Assembly: GCF_031020795.1 (NCBI RefSeq)
Contig: NZ_JAVHJP010000002.1
Span: forward strand, 1-64,000
DNA length: 64,000 bases
Source: Hydrogenophaga pseudoflava
GTDB taxonomy: Bacteria > Pseudomonadota > Gammaproteobacteria > Burkholderiales > Burkholderiaceae_C
Reading direction: 5' to 3'
In this document: piece by piece, positions 1 to 10,152 of the stretch
Layout of the letters: each line of letters begins with the position of its first letter
How positions within the stretch are numbered: position 1 is the stretch's first letter
The notes under the pieces: model-generated
Database searches by the model: none
What the model was told of the DNA's origin: nothing
What the model saw: the letters and a program-made list of their open reading frames with translations, nothing else
Program-made: the position numbers and the translations under genes

Positions 1-176
1 ATCGCGGCCTTGAAGCCGGCCATGCGCTCTTTGGTGGCGCGCGGCATCACCCACCAGTCCAGAAAGTCCGAGCGGGGTGAGAGTTCGATCTGGTCGTAGC
101 CCAGCGACGCGACGGCCGCGGGCAGCTCAGTCAACGGCAAGTGCCGGATCATGTACGGGTCGAGCGCGATCTTCAT
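1..176 (-). CDS. Sugar phosphate isomerase/epimerase, N-terminal fragment
   Basis: The first 58 codons of a minus-strand gene that runs off the left edge. The product starts MKIALDPYMIRHLPLTEL, with a following stretch GYDQIELSPRSDF. This resembles the first beta-strand and helix of xylose-isomerase-like TIM barrels (IolE/IolI/IolH type), where an Asp or Glu on the early strands helps build the metal site. The start is supported by GGAGACAAG ending a few bases upstream. It diverges from a LacI-type regulator and sits beside an inositol transporter and iol genes, so a role in inositol or a related polyol pathway is likely. The exact isomerase or epimerase activity cannot be told from the fragment. 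Confidence 0.75.
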   Translation of the reverse strand, partial: MKIALDPYMIRHLPLTELPAAVASLGYDQIELSPRSDFLDWWVMPRATKERMAGFKAA

Positions 177-201
177 GGGCTTGTCTCCTGTGGATGGGAT
201 T

Positions 202-217
202 TATCATTGGCCTGATA
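202..217. promoter_or_regulatory. Candidate regulator operator (TATCA-N6-TGATA)
   Basis: Inverted repeat TATCATTGGCCTGATA in the divergent promoter region between the isomerase fragment and the LacI-type regulator gene. Its half-sites match those of the perfect palindrome about 140 bp further right (TGATAG/CTATCA). Two copies of one half-site around a divergent promoter suggest control by the adjacent LacI-type protein. This is inference only. Confidence 0.45.
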
Positions 218-344
218 GTTTTTTGCGAGGTCTGCGTGACCGGAGACACCGCAAAATCAGGGCTGGATTGTTGGCTTTCAAATGGGCAGTGACAATGCCG
301 GACGGTCATCCCCTCTCATGCCTCTCATGCCATTGACCGAAATC

Positions 345-358
345 TGATAGATCTATCA
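345..358. promoter_or_regulatory. Perfect 14-bp palindrome overlapping the regulator start codon
   Basis: TGATAGATCTATCA is its own reverse complement. Its last base is the A of the ATG of the LacI-family gene. LacI-type operators are typically palindromes of this size, and a site on the start codon would suit autorepression. No good ribosome-binding site is visible ahead of the ATG, so either the transcript is leaderless or the true start differs. Confidence 0.55.
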
Positions 359-1395
359 TGAGCAAGCGCAGAAGCCCCGAACCGACCATGACCGATGTGG
401 CGCGCGCCGCTGGCGTGGGCGTGGCCACCGTCGACCGCGTCATCAACCGCCGTGCGCCTGTGCGCGAGGTCACGGTGCAGCGTGTGCTGGCCGCGGCCGA
501 GGCTGTGGGCTTCCGGCGCGCTGGCCTGATTCGCCGCCGCGCGGGCGAGCAGGCGCGCGCGGCCACCCTGGGTTTCGTGCTGCAGAGCGCACAGTCGCCC
601 TTCTACCGTTTGTTGGCCGAGGCGCTGCAGCAGGCGGCGGCGGCGCTGCCGCCACCGGGTGCGCGGGTGGTGGTGAGCCACCTCGACGACCTCACACCCC
701 GCCGGGTGGCGCAGCGCATCACCGAGCTGGGCCAGTCGTGCGACGCCGTGGCGGTGGTTGCCGCCGATCACCCGCTGATCACCCAGGCGGTGGAGGCCGT
801 GAACGCCGAGGGCGTGCCGGTGTTCGCGCTGGTGTCGGACCTGACCGCGCCTTCGCTGGCCGGTTATGTGGGCGTGGACAACCGCAAGGTGGGACACACG
901 GCGGCCTGGGCCATGGCGCGCCTGTGCCGCCCGGGCAAGCTCGGCCTGATTCTGGGCAGCCATCGCTATCTCTGCCAGGAGCAATGCGAGGTGAGTTTCC
1001 GCTCCTGGCTGCGCGAGAGCGCCCCGGGCTTCACCGTGCTGGAGTCTCTGGTCAGCCTCGAGGACGTAGGCCTGGCGCGCGCGACCACGCAGGAGCTGCT
1101 GCACCTGCATCCGGACCTGGTGGGCGTCTATGTCGCGGGTGGCGGCGTGGAGGGGGTCATCGAGGCGCTGCGTGAAGCGGCGCGGCCCGAACTGATCGTG
1201 GTCTGCCACGACCTGACCGACGTGACGCGCCAGGCTGTGCTCGATGGCTGCGTCACGCTGTTGCTGTCGCATCCCCTCGAGTGGATGGCACAACGGCTGT
1301 GCGAGGCGATGGCGGCGCCACCCCGACCCGGCCCGAGCGGCAGCAAGCTGCAGATGGTGCTGCCCTTTGTGGTCTGCACGCCGGCCAACGTGTGA
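358..1395 (+). CDS. LacI-family transcriptional regulator, probably of inositol use
   Basis: A 345-aa DNA-binding repressor. Residues about 11-31 (MTDVARAAGVGVATVDRVIN) form the LacI helix-turn-helix, although the usual 'VSRVLN' hinge-side motif is here 'VDRVIN'. The rest is a periplasmic-binding-protein-like effector domain (about 65-340) with the GYVGVDN core motif. It lies between an isomerase gene and the inositol ABC transporter, convergent with the permease. It probably controls the transporter and iol operons in response to inositol or an intermediate. Candidate operators are the TGATAG palindromes at its own promoter and the AT-rich pair at 5163-5206; which one it binds cannot be settled from sequence. 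Confidence 0.85.
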   Translation: MSKRRSPEPTMTDVARAAGVGVATVDRVINRRAPVREVTVQRVLAAAEAVGFRRAGLIRRRAGEQARAATLGFVLQSAQSPFYRLLAEALQQAAAALPPPGARVVVSHLDDLTPRRVAQRITELGQSCDAVAVVAADHPLITQAVEAVNAEGVPVFALVSDLTAPSLAGYVGVDNRKVGHTAAWAMARLCRPGKLGLILGSHRYLCQEQCEVSFRSWLRESAPGFTVLESLVSLEDVGLARATTQELLHLHPDLVGVYVAGGGVEGVIEALREAARPELIVVCHDLTDVTRQAVLDGCVTLLLSHPLEWMAQRLCEAMAAPPRPGPSGSKLQMVLPFVVCTPANV

Positions 1396-1479
1396 TTCAG
1401 ACCGATGCCTGCTGGATGCCGTCCGTGAGCGCCAGCAGCCACCGGGTTCCGAAGACGCAGGGCAGGGCCTTGATGAAAC

Positions 1480-2502
1480 TCAGGCGCGGCGCTTGCGGTT
1501 GCGGTACTGGTCGGCGACCACTGCGGCCACGATGATCGCGCCCTTGACCATCTCCTGGTAGTAGGCGTCGATGCGGATGAAGGTGAAGCCCGAGGTCATC
1601 ACACCCAGGATCAGCACGCCGATCACGGTGCCGGTGATGCGGCCCTTGCCGCCCACCAGCGAGGTGCCACCGATCACCACCGCGGCAATCGCGTCCAGCT
1701 CGTACATCACGCCCATGCCCGACTGGCCGGAGATGGCGCGCGCGGCGGTCACGGTGCCGGCAATGCCCGCCAGCAGTCCGGCGATGGTGTAGACCCAGAT
1801 CAGGTGGCGGTTGACGTTGATGCCCGAGACGATGGCGGCCTGGCGGTTGGCGCCGATGGCGTAGGTGAACTTGCCGAAGCGCGTGTGGCGCAGCACGACA
1901 TGGAAGATGGCCGCGATCACCAGGAAGATGATCACCGGGTTGGCGCCGGAGCCGAGCCAGGCGAAGTCGTCGGTCAGCATGGACACGGGCATGCCGCCGG
2001 TGAACCACTTGGCAAAACCGCGCGCGGCCACCATGGTGCCCAGCGTGGCGATGAAGGGCGGGATCATGGTGTAGGCGATCAGCGAGCCGTTGATCAACCC
2101 GATCACCAGGCCGGTGAAGGCTCCGGCCAGGATGGGCCAGAACACGGGCAGGTCGGTCAGGGCCGGGAACACCGCGCGCGGAAAGTCGCTCACCTGAGCG
2201 AGGCTGGCCGACACCACCGCAGCGGCGGCCACCACCGAGCCGGACGAGAGGTCGATGCCGCTGGTGATGATGACCAGGTTGACGCCGATGGCGATGATGC
2301 CCACCACCGACATCTGCAGGATGATGATCTGCAGACGGTCGAGGTTGAAGAGGAAGCTCTGGTCGTTGACGACCCAGCCGAGCAGCTCGAACAGCAGACA
2401 GATGCCGGCCAGCACGAGGAAGATGCTCGCTTCCTGGGGGAGCTTGAACTTGGAGGGGGCGGAGAGGGAGGACATGGTGGTCTTCGCGGTGGTGGTGTTC
2501 AT
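1480..2502 (-). CDS. Sugar (inositol) ABC transporter permease, RbsC/IatP-like
   Basis: A 340-aa inner-membrane permease with about eight to ten hydrophobic segments and the RbsC/XylH-type loop motif GIDLSSGSVV. It would form the channel dimer for the ATPase encoded just upstream. A GTG at 2520 would overlap the ATPase stop. The ATG at 2502 (MNTTTAKTTMSS) is preferred because GGAG sits 5 nt before it. It is the third gene of a binding protein - ATPase - permease operon transcribed leftward, away from iolCDEB. The neighbourhood points to myo-inositol, as in the IbpA/IatA/IatP systems, but ribose-type sugars cannot be excluded from sequence. Confidence 0.88.
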   Translation of the reverse strand: MNTTTAKTTMSSLSAPSKFKLPQEASIFLVLAGICLLFELLGWVVNDQSFLFNLDRLQIIILQMSVVGIIAIGVNLVIITSGIDLSSGSVVAAAAVVSASLAQVSDFPRAVFPALTDLPVFWPILAGAFTGLVIGLINGSLIAYTMIPPFIATLGTMVAARGFAKWFTGGMPVSMLTDDFAWLGSGANPVIIFLVIAAIFHVVLRHTRFGKFTYAIGANRQAAIVSGINVNRHLIWVYTIAGLLAGIAGTVTAARAISGQSGMGVMYELDAIAAVVIGGTSLVGGKGRITGTVIGVLILGVMTSGFTFIRIDAYYQEMVKGAIIVAAVVADQYRNRKRRA

Positions 2503-2516
2503 GGGGACTCCGGGGA

Positions 2517-4058
<1,542 letters not shown>

Positions 4059-4125
4059 GGGCGGTCTCCGGACTCTGAAAGGGAAAAGCAGGGCGACCCG
4101 AGGGCCGCCCTGCGGCGAGCGGCGA

Positions 4126-5058
4126 TCAGTTCTTGCCGCTGTACTTGGTCAGGTTCTCGGGCGTGACCAGCTCGAAGGGCACATTCACGAAACGGTCCAC
4201 CGGCTGCTTCTTGATCATCTTCAGCGCGGCGTCCACCGAACCCGAACCCTGGCCGGCGGCGTTCTGGAACACGGTGACCTTCAGGTCGCCGGCCTTCATC
4301 GAGGCCAGGGCGTCGGGCGTGGCGTCGATGCCGGCGACGATGGAAGCGGGGGTCCACTTCTTGGCGGCCTTCAGCGCGTTGATCGCACCGATGGCCATTT
4401 CGTCGTTGTTGGCGATGATGGCGTCGAACTTCACGCCCGAGGACAGCCAGTTGGTCGTGATGTCCTGCGCGTTGGTGCGGCTCCACTTGCCTTCGCGCTT
4501 GTCGACGATCTTCAGGCCCGAGCACTCCTTGGTCTTGACCACGTCTTCGATGTCCTGGGTGCGCGTGCGGGCGGCTTCGTTGGAGAGTTCGCCCATCAGC
4601 ACCAGGACGTCGCCCTTGCCCTTGAGCAGCTTGCACACATGTTGCGTCTGCAGCGTGCCCGACACCTTCTCGTCGGACGCCACGAAGGCCACGCCCGCGG
4701 GCAGCTTGGCGAAGTCCACCGGCTTGCGGTTCACGTAGATCAGGGGGATCTTGGCGTCGGTCACCATCTTGGTGATCTTGGGCGTGGCGTCGGTGTCGAC
4801 CGGGTTGACGATGATGGCGTCCACCTTCTGGGCGATCATGTTCTGCACCTGGCTCAGTTGCTTGCCCACATCGTTGGTGGCGTCCTCGATCTGCACGTTG
4901 GCGCCCGCCTTTTTGCCGGCGTCCGAGATGCCGTTGCGCAGGATGGTCAGGAACGTGTCGTCGAACAGGGCCATCGACACACCGATCTTCTGGGCGTGGG
5001 CCGCGAACGGCGACAGCAGGGTGGTGGAAATGGCGGCTGCAACGAGAAGCTTCTTCAT
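4126..5058 (-). CDS. Periplasmic sugar-binding protein of the inositol ABC transporter
   Basis: A 310-aa substrate-binding protein. It has a Sec signal peptide, residues 1-22 ([22 protein letters not shown]), cleaved before [14 protein letters not shown]. It is a cluster B type I periplasmic binding protein with the usual [13 protein letters not shown] and [13 protein letters not shown] elements. It delivers ligand to the two downstream transporter subunits. A longer reading frame begins 18 codons earlier, but the ATG at 5058 has GGAGAC ahead of it and starts the signal peptide. Transcribed divergently from the iolC gene, so both share the 5059-5309 control region. The ligand is inferred to be myo-inositol from context. 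Confidence 0.9.
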   Translation of the reverse strand: MKKLLVAAAISTTLLSPFAAHAQKIGVSMALFDDTFLTILRNGISDAGKKAGANVQIEDATNDVGKQLSQVQNMIAQKVDAIIVNPVDTDATPKITKMVTDAKIPLIYVNRKPVDFAKLPAGVAFVASDEKVSGTLQTQHVCKLLKGKGDVLVLMGELSNEAARTRTQDIEDVVKTKECSGLKIVDKREGKWSRTNAQDITTNWLSSGVKFDAIIANNDEMAIGAINALKAAKKWTPASIVAGIDATPDALASMKAGDLKVTVFQNAAGQGSGSVDAALKMIKKQPVDRFVNVPFELVTPENLTKYSGKN

Positions 5059-5162
5059 GTATGTCTCCGATGGGTTGAGGGTGTTTGCCAGAACCGCTCC
5101 GGGCCTCTGCACGGCGGCATCGGGGCGGTTCGACGGTTGGCAGGACGAACTGTAGGCGTTTT

Positions 5163-5177
5163 GGAAAATTATTTTCT
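5163..5177. promoter_or_regulatory. AT-rich inverted repeat, operator candidate 1 (iol/transport divergent promoter)
   Basis: GGAAAATTATTTTCT contains the 13-bp inverted repeat GAAAAT-T-ATTTTC. It stands out in GC-rich DNA and lies in the 251-bp region between the transporter operon and iolC. A second, inverted copy of nearly the same word follows about 31 bp later centre to centre, close to three helical turns. This fits cooperative repressor binding or looping. It also resembles the GGAA-N6-TTCC type of box known for RpiR-family IolR proteins. Confidence 0.55.
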
Positions 5178-5194
5178 AAGTGTTTACACCAAGC

Positions 5195-5206
5195 GAAAAT
5201 AATTTC
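5195..5206. promoter_or_regulatory. AT-rich inverted repeat, operator candidate 2
   Basis: GAAAATAATTTC. Its reverse complement (GAAATTATTTTC) matches operator candidate 1 except for one missing A. It lies between the two divergent transcription units and probably overlaps the iolC promoter. The binding protein is unknown; the LacI-type regulator at 358-1395 is the nearest candidate. Confidence 0.5.
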
Positions 5207-5309
5207 TGTCAACGCTAGACTTCGTCAAAACCTGCCGCACAAGCGCTTTTCGGCGCACCCCTGCGGCAACCGCCCGCCCTGTTTGTCCTCTGACCGAGCC
5301 CTACACCCG

Positions 5310-7265
5310 ATGCCCACACTCACATTTCCTTCCGGTCGCCGCCACGACCTGGCCTGCCTGGGCCGGCTGGCCGTCGACCTCTACGCCCAGCAGTTCGGCA
5401 GCCGCCTCGAAGACGCCCGCAGCTTCTCCATGTACCTGGGTGGCAGCTCGGCCAACCTGGCGTTCGGCGTGGCCCGGCTGGGCTGCAGGAGCGCCATGAT
5501 CTCGCGCGTCGGCGACGAGCAGATGGGCCGCTTCCTGCTGGAGCGCCTGCAGGCCGAAGGCTGCGACACCAGCCAGGTGCAGATCGACAGGGACCGCCTC
5601 ACCGGCCAGGTGCTGCTGGGCCTGAAGGACCGCGACACCTTCCCGCTGCTGTTCATGCGCGAGAACTGCGCCGACATGGCGCTGGACGCGGCCGCCATCA
5701 GCGAAGACTTCATCGGCCAGTGCCGAGCGCTGGCCATCACCGGCACCCACCTCTCGACCGACGGCACCCGCGCTGCGGCCCACAAGGCGCTCGAAGCCGC
5801 GCGCCGCCACGGCACCGTGACCGTGCTCGACATCGACTACCGCCCGGTGCTCTGGGGCCTGACCGGCCGCGGCGCCGGTGAAAACCGCTTCGTGGACGAC
5901 GCGGGCGTCACGCGCCAGTTGCAGCAGAGCCTGCCGCTGTTCGACCTGCTGGTCGGCACCGAAGAAGAGTTCTTCATCGCCGGTGGCGTGGCCGACGACA
6001 TCATCGCCAGCCTGCGCGCGGTGCGCGCCTTGTGCCCCACGGCCACGCTGGTGGTCAAGCGCGGCGCTTTGGGTTGCTGCGTGATCGAGGGCGAGGTGCC
6101 GGGCGACATCGACGCCGCACCCACCTACCGCGGCGAGCGCGTGGAGGTGCTCAACGTGCTGGGCGCGGGCGATGCCTTCCTCTCCGGCCTCATGGCCAGC
6201 CTGCTGCAAGGCAAGGACTGGGCGGAGTCGACCAAGGTCGCCAACGCCTGCGGCGCCATCGTGGTCTCGCGCCACGCCTGCTCTGCCGCCATGCCCACGC
6301 CGGCCGAGCTGGCCCACTGGTTCGGCGGCAGCCGCAATCCGAAGGTCGACGCCGACGAACAGCTGGCCCACCTGCACCGCGTCACCGCCGCGCGCCCGAG
6401 CTGGGAAGACCTGTGCGTGATGGCGTTCGATCATCGCAGCCAGTTCTACGACATCGCCCGCGCAGCCGGCGCCGCCGAGTCGCGCATACCGGCCTTGAAG
6501 AATCTGCTGGTGCAGGCGGCCGAGCAGGTCGAGCGCAGCCGCCAGCTGCAGGGCCACACCGGCGTGCTGATCGACGGTGGCGACTACGGCCGCGACGCCC
6601 TGGCCAGCGCCACCGGCCGCGGCTGGTGGGTCGGCCGCCCGGTCGAGCTGCCGGGCTCTCGTCCGCTGCGCTTCGATGGCACGCGCTCCATCGGCAGCGC
6701 ACTCATCCACTGGCCGACCGAGCAAGTCGTCAAGTGCCTGGTGCACTACCACCCGGACGACGCCTACGAGCTGCGCCTGCAGCAGGAGCAGACCGTGCTG
6801 GAGCTGTGGGAAGCCACGCGCGAGTCGGGCAATGAGCTGCTGCTGGAGATCATTCCCCCGAAGGCCCTGACGCCCGAAGGCACGGCGGATGCCGCCGTGC
6901 TGCGCGCGGTCAAGCGCTTCTACAACCTGGGCGTCAAGCCCGAGTGGTGGAAGCTGGCGCCCATGCAGGAGCAGGGCTGGCGCGATCTGGAGGCGCTGAT
7001 CGCCGAGCGCGACCGCCACTGCCGCGGCGCCGTGATCCTGGGCCTGAACCAGCCGCTGGACTTCCTCGCGAGCAGCTTCGCCAACGCCACCAACCCGATC
7101 GTCAAGGGCTTCATGGTCGGGCGTACCCTCTGGGTCGACGCGTCCCTGAAATGGTTCAAGGGCGAGATGGACGACGCTGCCTTTGTGGACGAAGTCGCCC
7201 GCAACTTCGCGGTGCTGGTGGACGCCTGGAGAAACCGCCACACCGCACAACGCGCCGCCGCCTGA
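5310..7265 (+). CDS. iolC: 5-dehydro-2-deoxygluconokinase fused to a DUF2090 aldolase-like domain
   Basis: A 651-aa fusion. Residues 1 to about 330 are a PfkB-type sugar kinase with the GGSSANLAFGVARLG N-terminal motif and the catalytic NVLGAGDAF motif. This is IolC, which phosphorylates 5-dehydro-2-deoxy-D-gluconate in inositol breakdown. Residues from about 340 to 640 form a DUF2090 domain, a TIM-barrel relative of class I aldolases thought to cleave the phosphorylated product, standing in for IolJ. No separate iolJ is seen nearby, which fits. The reading frame is open upstream, but ATG 5310 (MPTLTFPSGRRHDLACLGRL) starts the kinase fold. First gene of iolC-iolD-iolE-iolB; the gap to iolD is 17 nt. 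Confidence 0.93.
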   Translation: MPTLTFPSGRRHDLACLGRLAVDLYAQQFGSRLEDARSFSMYLGGSSANLAFGVARLGCRSAMISRVGDEQMGRFLLERLQAEGCDTSQVQIDRDRLTGQVLLGLKDRDTFPLLFMRENCADMALDAAAISEDFIGQCRALAITGTHLSTDGTRAAAHKALEAARRHGTVTVLDIDYRPVLWGLTGRGAGENRFVDDAGVTRQLQQSLPLFDLLVGTEEEFFIAGGVADDIIASLRAVRALCPTATLVVKRGALGCCVIEGEVPGDIDAAPTYRGERVEVLNVLGAGDAFLSGLMASLLQGKDWAESTKVANACGAIVVSRHACSAAMPTPAELAHWFGGSRNPKVDADEQLAHLHRVTAARPSWEDLCVMAFDHRSQFYDIARAAGAAESRIPALKNLLVQAAEQVERSRQLQGHTGVLIDGGDYGRDALASATGRGWWVGRPVELPGSRPLRFDGTRSIGSALIHWPTEQVVKCLVHYHPDDAYELRLQQEQTVLELWEATRESGNELLLEIIPPKALTPEGTADAAVLRAVKRFYNLGVKPEWWKLAPMQEQGWRDLEALIAERDRHCRGAVILGLNQPLDFLASSFANATNPIVKGFMVGRTLWVDASLKWFKGEMDDAAFVDEVARNFAVLVDAWRNRHTAQRAAA

Positions 7266-7282
7266 ACACACCCGCTCAAGAC

Positions 7283-9160
7283 ATGAAAACCCAACGACTC
7301 ACGATGGCGCAGGCGCTGGTGAAACACCTGGCCGCCCTGCGGATGGAGGTGGAGCACCTCGACGGCCGCATCTCCATCGAACCCTATTGCGGCGGCGTGT
7401 TCACCATCTTCGGCCACGGCAACGTGGCCGGCATGGGCGAGGCCCTGGTGGCCGAGCGCGAGCGCCTGACCACCTACCGCGCCCACAACGAACAGACCAT
7501 GGCGCACGCGGCCATCGCGTTCTCCAAGGCCCAGTTCCGCCAGCGCATCATGGCCGTGTCCACCAGCATCGGCCCGGGGGCGACCAACATGGTCACGGCC
7601 GCCGCGGTGGCGCACGTGAACCGCCTGCCGGTGCTGCTGCTGCCGGGCGACGTGTTCGCCACCCGCCGCCCCGACCCGGTGCTGCAGCAGATCGAGAGCT
7701 TCGGCCAGGGCGACGTCAGCGCCAGCGACTGCTTCCGCCCGGTCACCCGCTACTTCGACCGCCTCACCCGCCCCGAGCACATCCTGACCGCGCTGCCGCG
7801 CGCGATCCAGACGATGACGGACCCGGCCCACTGCGGCCCGGCCTGCCTCTCGCTGCCGCAGGACGTGCAGGCCATGGCCTTCGACTGCCCCGAGGACTTC
7901 CTCCACCCCGGCGTGCTGCGTTTCCGCCGCCCGCCCGCGGACGAGCGCGAACTGGCCGACGCCGTTGCCCTGCTGCGCAGCGCCAAACGCCCGCTCATCG
8001 TGGCCGGCGGCGGCGTGCTCTACAGCCAGGCCTGGGCCGCGCTGTGCGCCTTTGTGGAAGCGCACGGCGTGCCCGTGGTCGAGTCGCACGGCGGCAAGAG
8101 CAGCCTGCCCTGGGACCACCCGCTCAACCTCGGCGCCATCGGCGTGGACGGCGTGTCCTGGGCCAACGACATGGCGCGCGAGGCCGACGTGGTGTTCGCC
8201 GTCGGCACCCGGCTGCAGGACTTCACCACCGGCTCCCACGCCCTGTTCCCGCAGGCCAGGCTGCTGAGCCTGAACGTGCAGCCCTACGACGCCGGCAAGT
8301 GGAGCGGCCAGGCCCTGGTGGCCGACGCGAGGGTGGGGCTGCAGCAGCTCGGAACCGGTCTGGCCGGCTGGGCCGCCGACGCCGCCTGGACCGCGCGCGC
8401 CAAACAGCAGGCCGCCGCCGCCAACGCCCGCATCACCGAGCTGACCACGAATGTGCCCAAGGACATGCTGCCCTACGACGCCGAGGTCATCGGCGCGGTG
8501 CGCGATTCGGCGCTGGAGCTGGGCCTGGACAGCGGCACGAAAGACGTGGCGCTGTGCGCCGCCGGCACGCTGCCGGCCGAGCTGCACAAGCTCTGGCGCG
8601 CCAGCCTGCCCGGCAACTACCACATGGAATACGGCTATTCGTGCATGGGCTACGAAGTGGCCGGCGGCCTGGGCGTGAAGATGGCCCGGCCCGAGCAGGA
8701 GTCCATCGTGCTGGTGGGCGACGGCTCCTACATGATGGCCAACTCCGAGCTGGCGACCTCGGTCATGCTGGGACAGAAGATCATCGTCGTGATCCTGGAC
8801 AACCGGGGTTACGGTTGCATCGAGCGCCTGCAGATCAAGACCGGCAGCCCGGGCTTCAACAACATGCTCGACGACTGCGTGCCCGAAGGCGGCGAGCGCA
8901 GCACCATCGACTTCGCCATGCACGCGCGCGCCATGGGCGCCGACGCGGTGCATGTGAAAGACATCGCCGAACTCAAGGCAGCCATGGTCCAGGCCCGGCA
9001 GGCGAAGCGCACCCAGGTCATCGTCATCGACACCACCCACCACCGCACCACCGACGGCGGCTGCTGGTGGGAAGTCGCGGTGCCCGAGGTGTCGGGCCGC
9101 CGCGAGGTCAACGAGGCCCACGCGAACTACGTCCAGGCGCAGTCGGCGCAACGCCTCTGA
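7283..9160 (+). CDS. iolD: 3D-(3,5/4)-trihydroxycyclohexane-1,2-dione hydrolase
   Basis: A 625-aa thiamine-diphosphate enzyme that opens the ring of trihydroxycyclohexane-1,2-dione to 5-deoxyglucuronate. It has the acetolactate-synthase-like architecture: an N-terminal pyrimidine-binding domain with the activating Glu region (about 40-60), a central domain, and a C-terminal PP domain with the GDGSYMMANSE...LDNRGYG metal/ThDP motif around residue 480. Length matches the IolD family. ATG 7283 is chosen because MKTQRLTMAQALVKHL is the family N terminus; the frame upstream is a shadow of iolC. It follows iolC closely and is 48 nt ahead of iolE. Confidence 0.95.
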   Translation: MKTQRLTMAQALVKHLAALRMEVEHLDGRISIEPYCGGVFTIFGHGNVAGMGEALVAERERLTTYRAHNEQTMAHAAIAFSKAQFRQRIMAVSTSIGPGATNMVTAAAVAHVNRLPVLLLPGDVFATRRPDPVLQQIESFGQGDVSASDCFRPVTRYFDRLTRPEHILTALPRAIQTMTDPAHCGPACLSLPQDVQAMAFDCPEDFLHPGVLRFRRPPADERELADAVALLRSAKRPLIVAGGGVLYSQAWAALCAFVEAHGVPVVESHGGKSSLPWDHPLNLGAIGVDGVSWANDMAREADVVFAVGTRLQDFTTGSHALFPQARLLSLNVQPYDAGKWSGQALVADARVGLQQLGTGLAGWAADAAWTARAKQQAAAANARITELTTNVPKDMLPYDAEVIGAVRDSALELGLDSGTKDVALCAAGTLPAELHKLWRASLPGNYHMEYGYSCMGYEVAGGLGVKMARPEQESIVLVGDGSYMMANSELATSVMLGQKIIVVILDNRGYGCIERLQIKTGSPGFNNMLDDCVPEGGERSTIDFAMHARAMGADAVHVKDIAELKAAMVQARQAKRTQVIVIDTTHHRTTDGGCWWEVAVPEVSGRREVNEAHANYVQAQSAQRL

Positions 9161-9208
9161 TCCGGTCTGCTTTCCCCATCACAACATCCTTTCTCCGAGA
9201 GACACCCC

Positions 9209-10135
9209 ATGAGCTGGAACGTCCGCATTGGCATCAACCCCCTGTCGTGGATGAACGACGACCTGCCGTCCCTGGGCGGCGAAACCCCGCTGGAAACCGC
9301 GCTGAAGGAAGGCCGGGAGATCGGCTACGAAGGCTTCGAGCTGGGCAACAAATTTCCGAAGGACGGCCCGGGCCTCAAGGCCAAGCTGGACGAGTTCGGC
9401 CTGGCCTGCGTGTCGGGCTGGTACTCGGGTTTCCTGGCCGAGCTGGAGCCGGGCCAGACCAACGCCACCGCCGTGGCCGCCGAAATCGAGCGCTGCAAGG
9501 CGCACATGAGCAAGCTGCAATACAACGGCGTGAAGGTGGTGGTCTACGGCGAATGCGCCGGCACCGTGCAGGGCCAGATGGACACGCCCGTGTCCAAGCG
9601 CCCGCAGTTCGCCAACGAAGCCCTGTGGCACGCCTACGCCGAGCGCCTGAACGCCTTCGGCGAGCACCTGCTCAAGGCGTATGGCATCCAACTGGCCTAC
9701 CACCACCACATGGGTGCCTACGTCGAGTCGCCCGCCGATGTGGACAAGCTGATGGCGCTGACCGACCCGGCCAAGGTCTTCCTGCTGTTCGACACCGGCC
9801 ACGCCTATTTCGGCGGTGCCGCCACGCCGGTGGACCTGCTCAAGAAACACGTCAAGCGCGTGGTGCACGTGCACTGCAAGGACGTGCGCACCCCGGTGAT
9901 CGCCCAGGCCCGCAACGACGGCTGGAGCTTCCTGCACGGCGTCATCAACGGCACCTTCACCGTGCCGGGCGACGGCAGCATCGACTACGCCACGGTGCTC
10001 AAGACCCTGAAGGACAACGGTTACGAAGGCTGGCTGGTGGTCGAGGCCGAGCAGGACCCGGCGGTGGCGCCGAGCTACCAGTACGCCAAGAAGGGTTACG
10101 AGACCCTGCGCTCGCTGGTGGACAGCCTGAACTGA
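9209..10135 (+). CDS. iolE: myo-Inosose-2 dehydratase
   Basis: A 308-aa TIM-barrel metalloenzyme that dehydrates 2-keto-myo-inositol to the trihydroxycyclohexane-dione used by IolD. The N terminus (RIGINPLSWMNDDLP) and segment GYEGFELGNKFP are typical of IolE. Putative metal ligands include Glu in VVVYGECAG, the LFDTGHAYF Asp/His pair, the HVHCKDVR His and VVEAEQDP Glu. The Shine-Dalgarno region reads CCGAGAGACACC before the ATG. Third gene of the iol operon, 17 nt ahead of iolB. Confidence 0.95.
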   Translation: MSWNVRIGINPLSWMNDDLPSLGGETPLETALKEGREIGYEGFELGNKFPKDGPGLKAKLDEFGLACVSGWYSGFLAELEPGQTNATAVAAEIERCKAHMSKLQYNGVKVVVYGECAGTVQGQMDTPVSKRPQFANEALWHAYAERLNAFGEHLLKAYGIQLAYHHHMGAYVESPADVDKLMALTDPAKVFLLFDTGHAYFGGAATPVDLLKKHVKRVVHVHCKDVRTPVIAQARNDGWSFLHGVINGTFTVPGDGSIDYATVLKTLKDNGYEGWLVVEAEQDPAVAPSYQYAKKGYETLRSLVDSLN

Positions 10136-10152
10136 TCGACAGGAGACACACC

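Noticed and set aside
5301..7271. Long minus-strand open frame opposite iolC
   Set aside because: Antisense shadow of a GC-rich gene: His/Ala/Gly-rich translation with no family motifs and no ribosome site.
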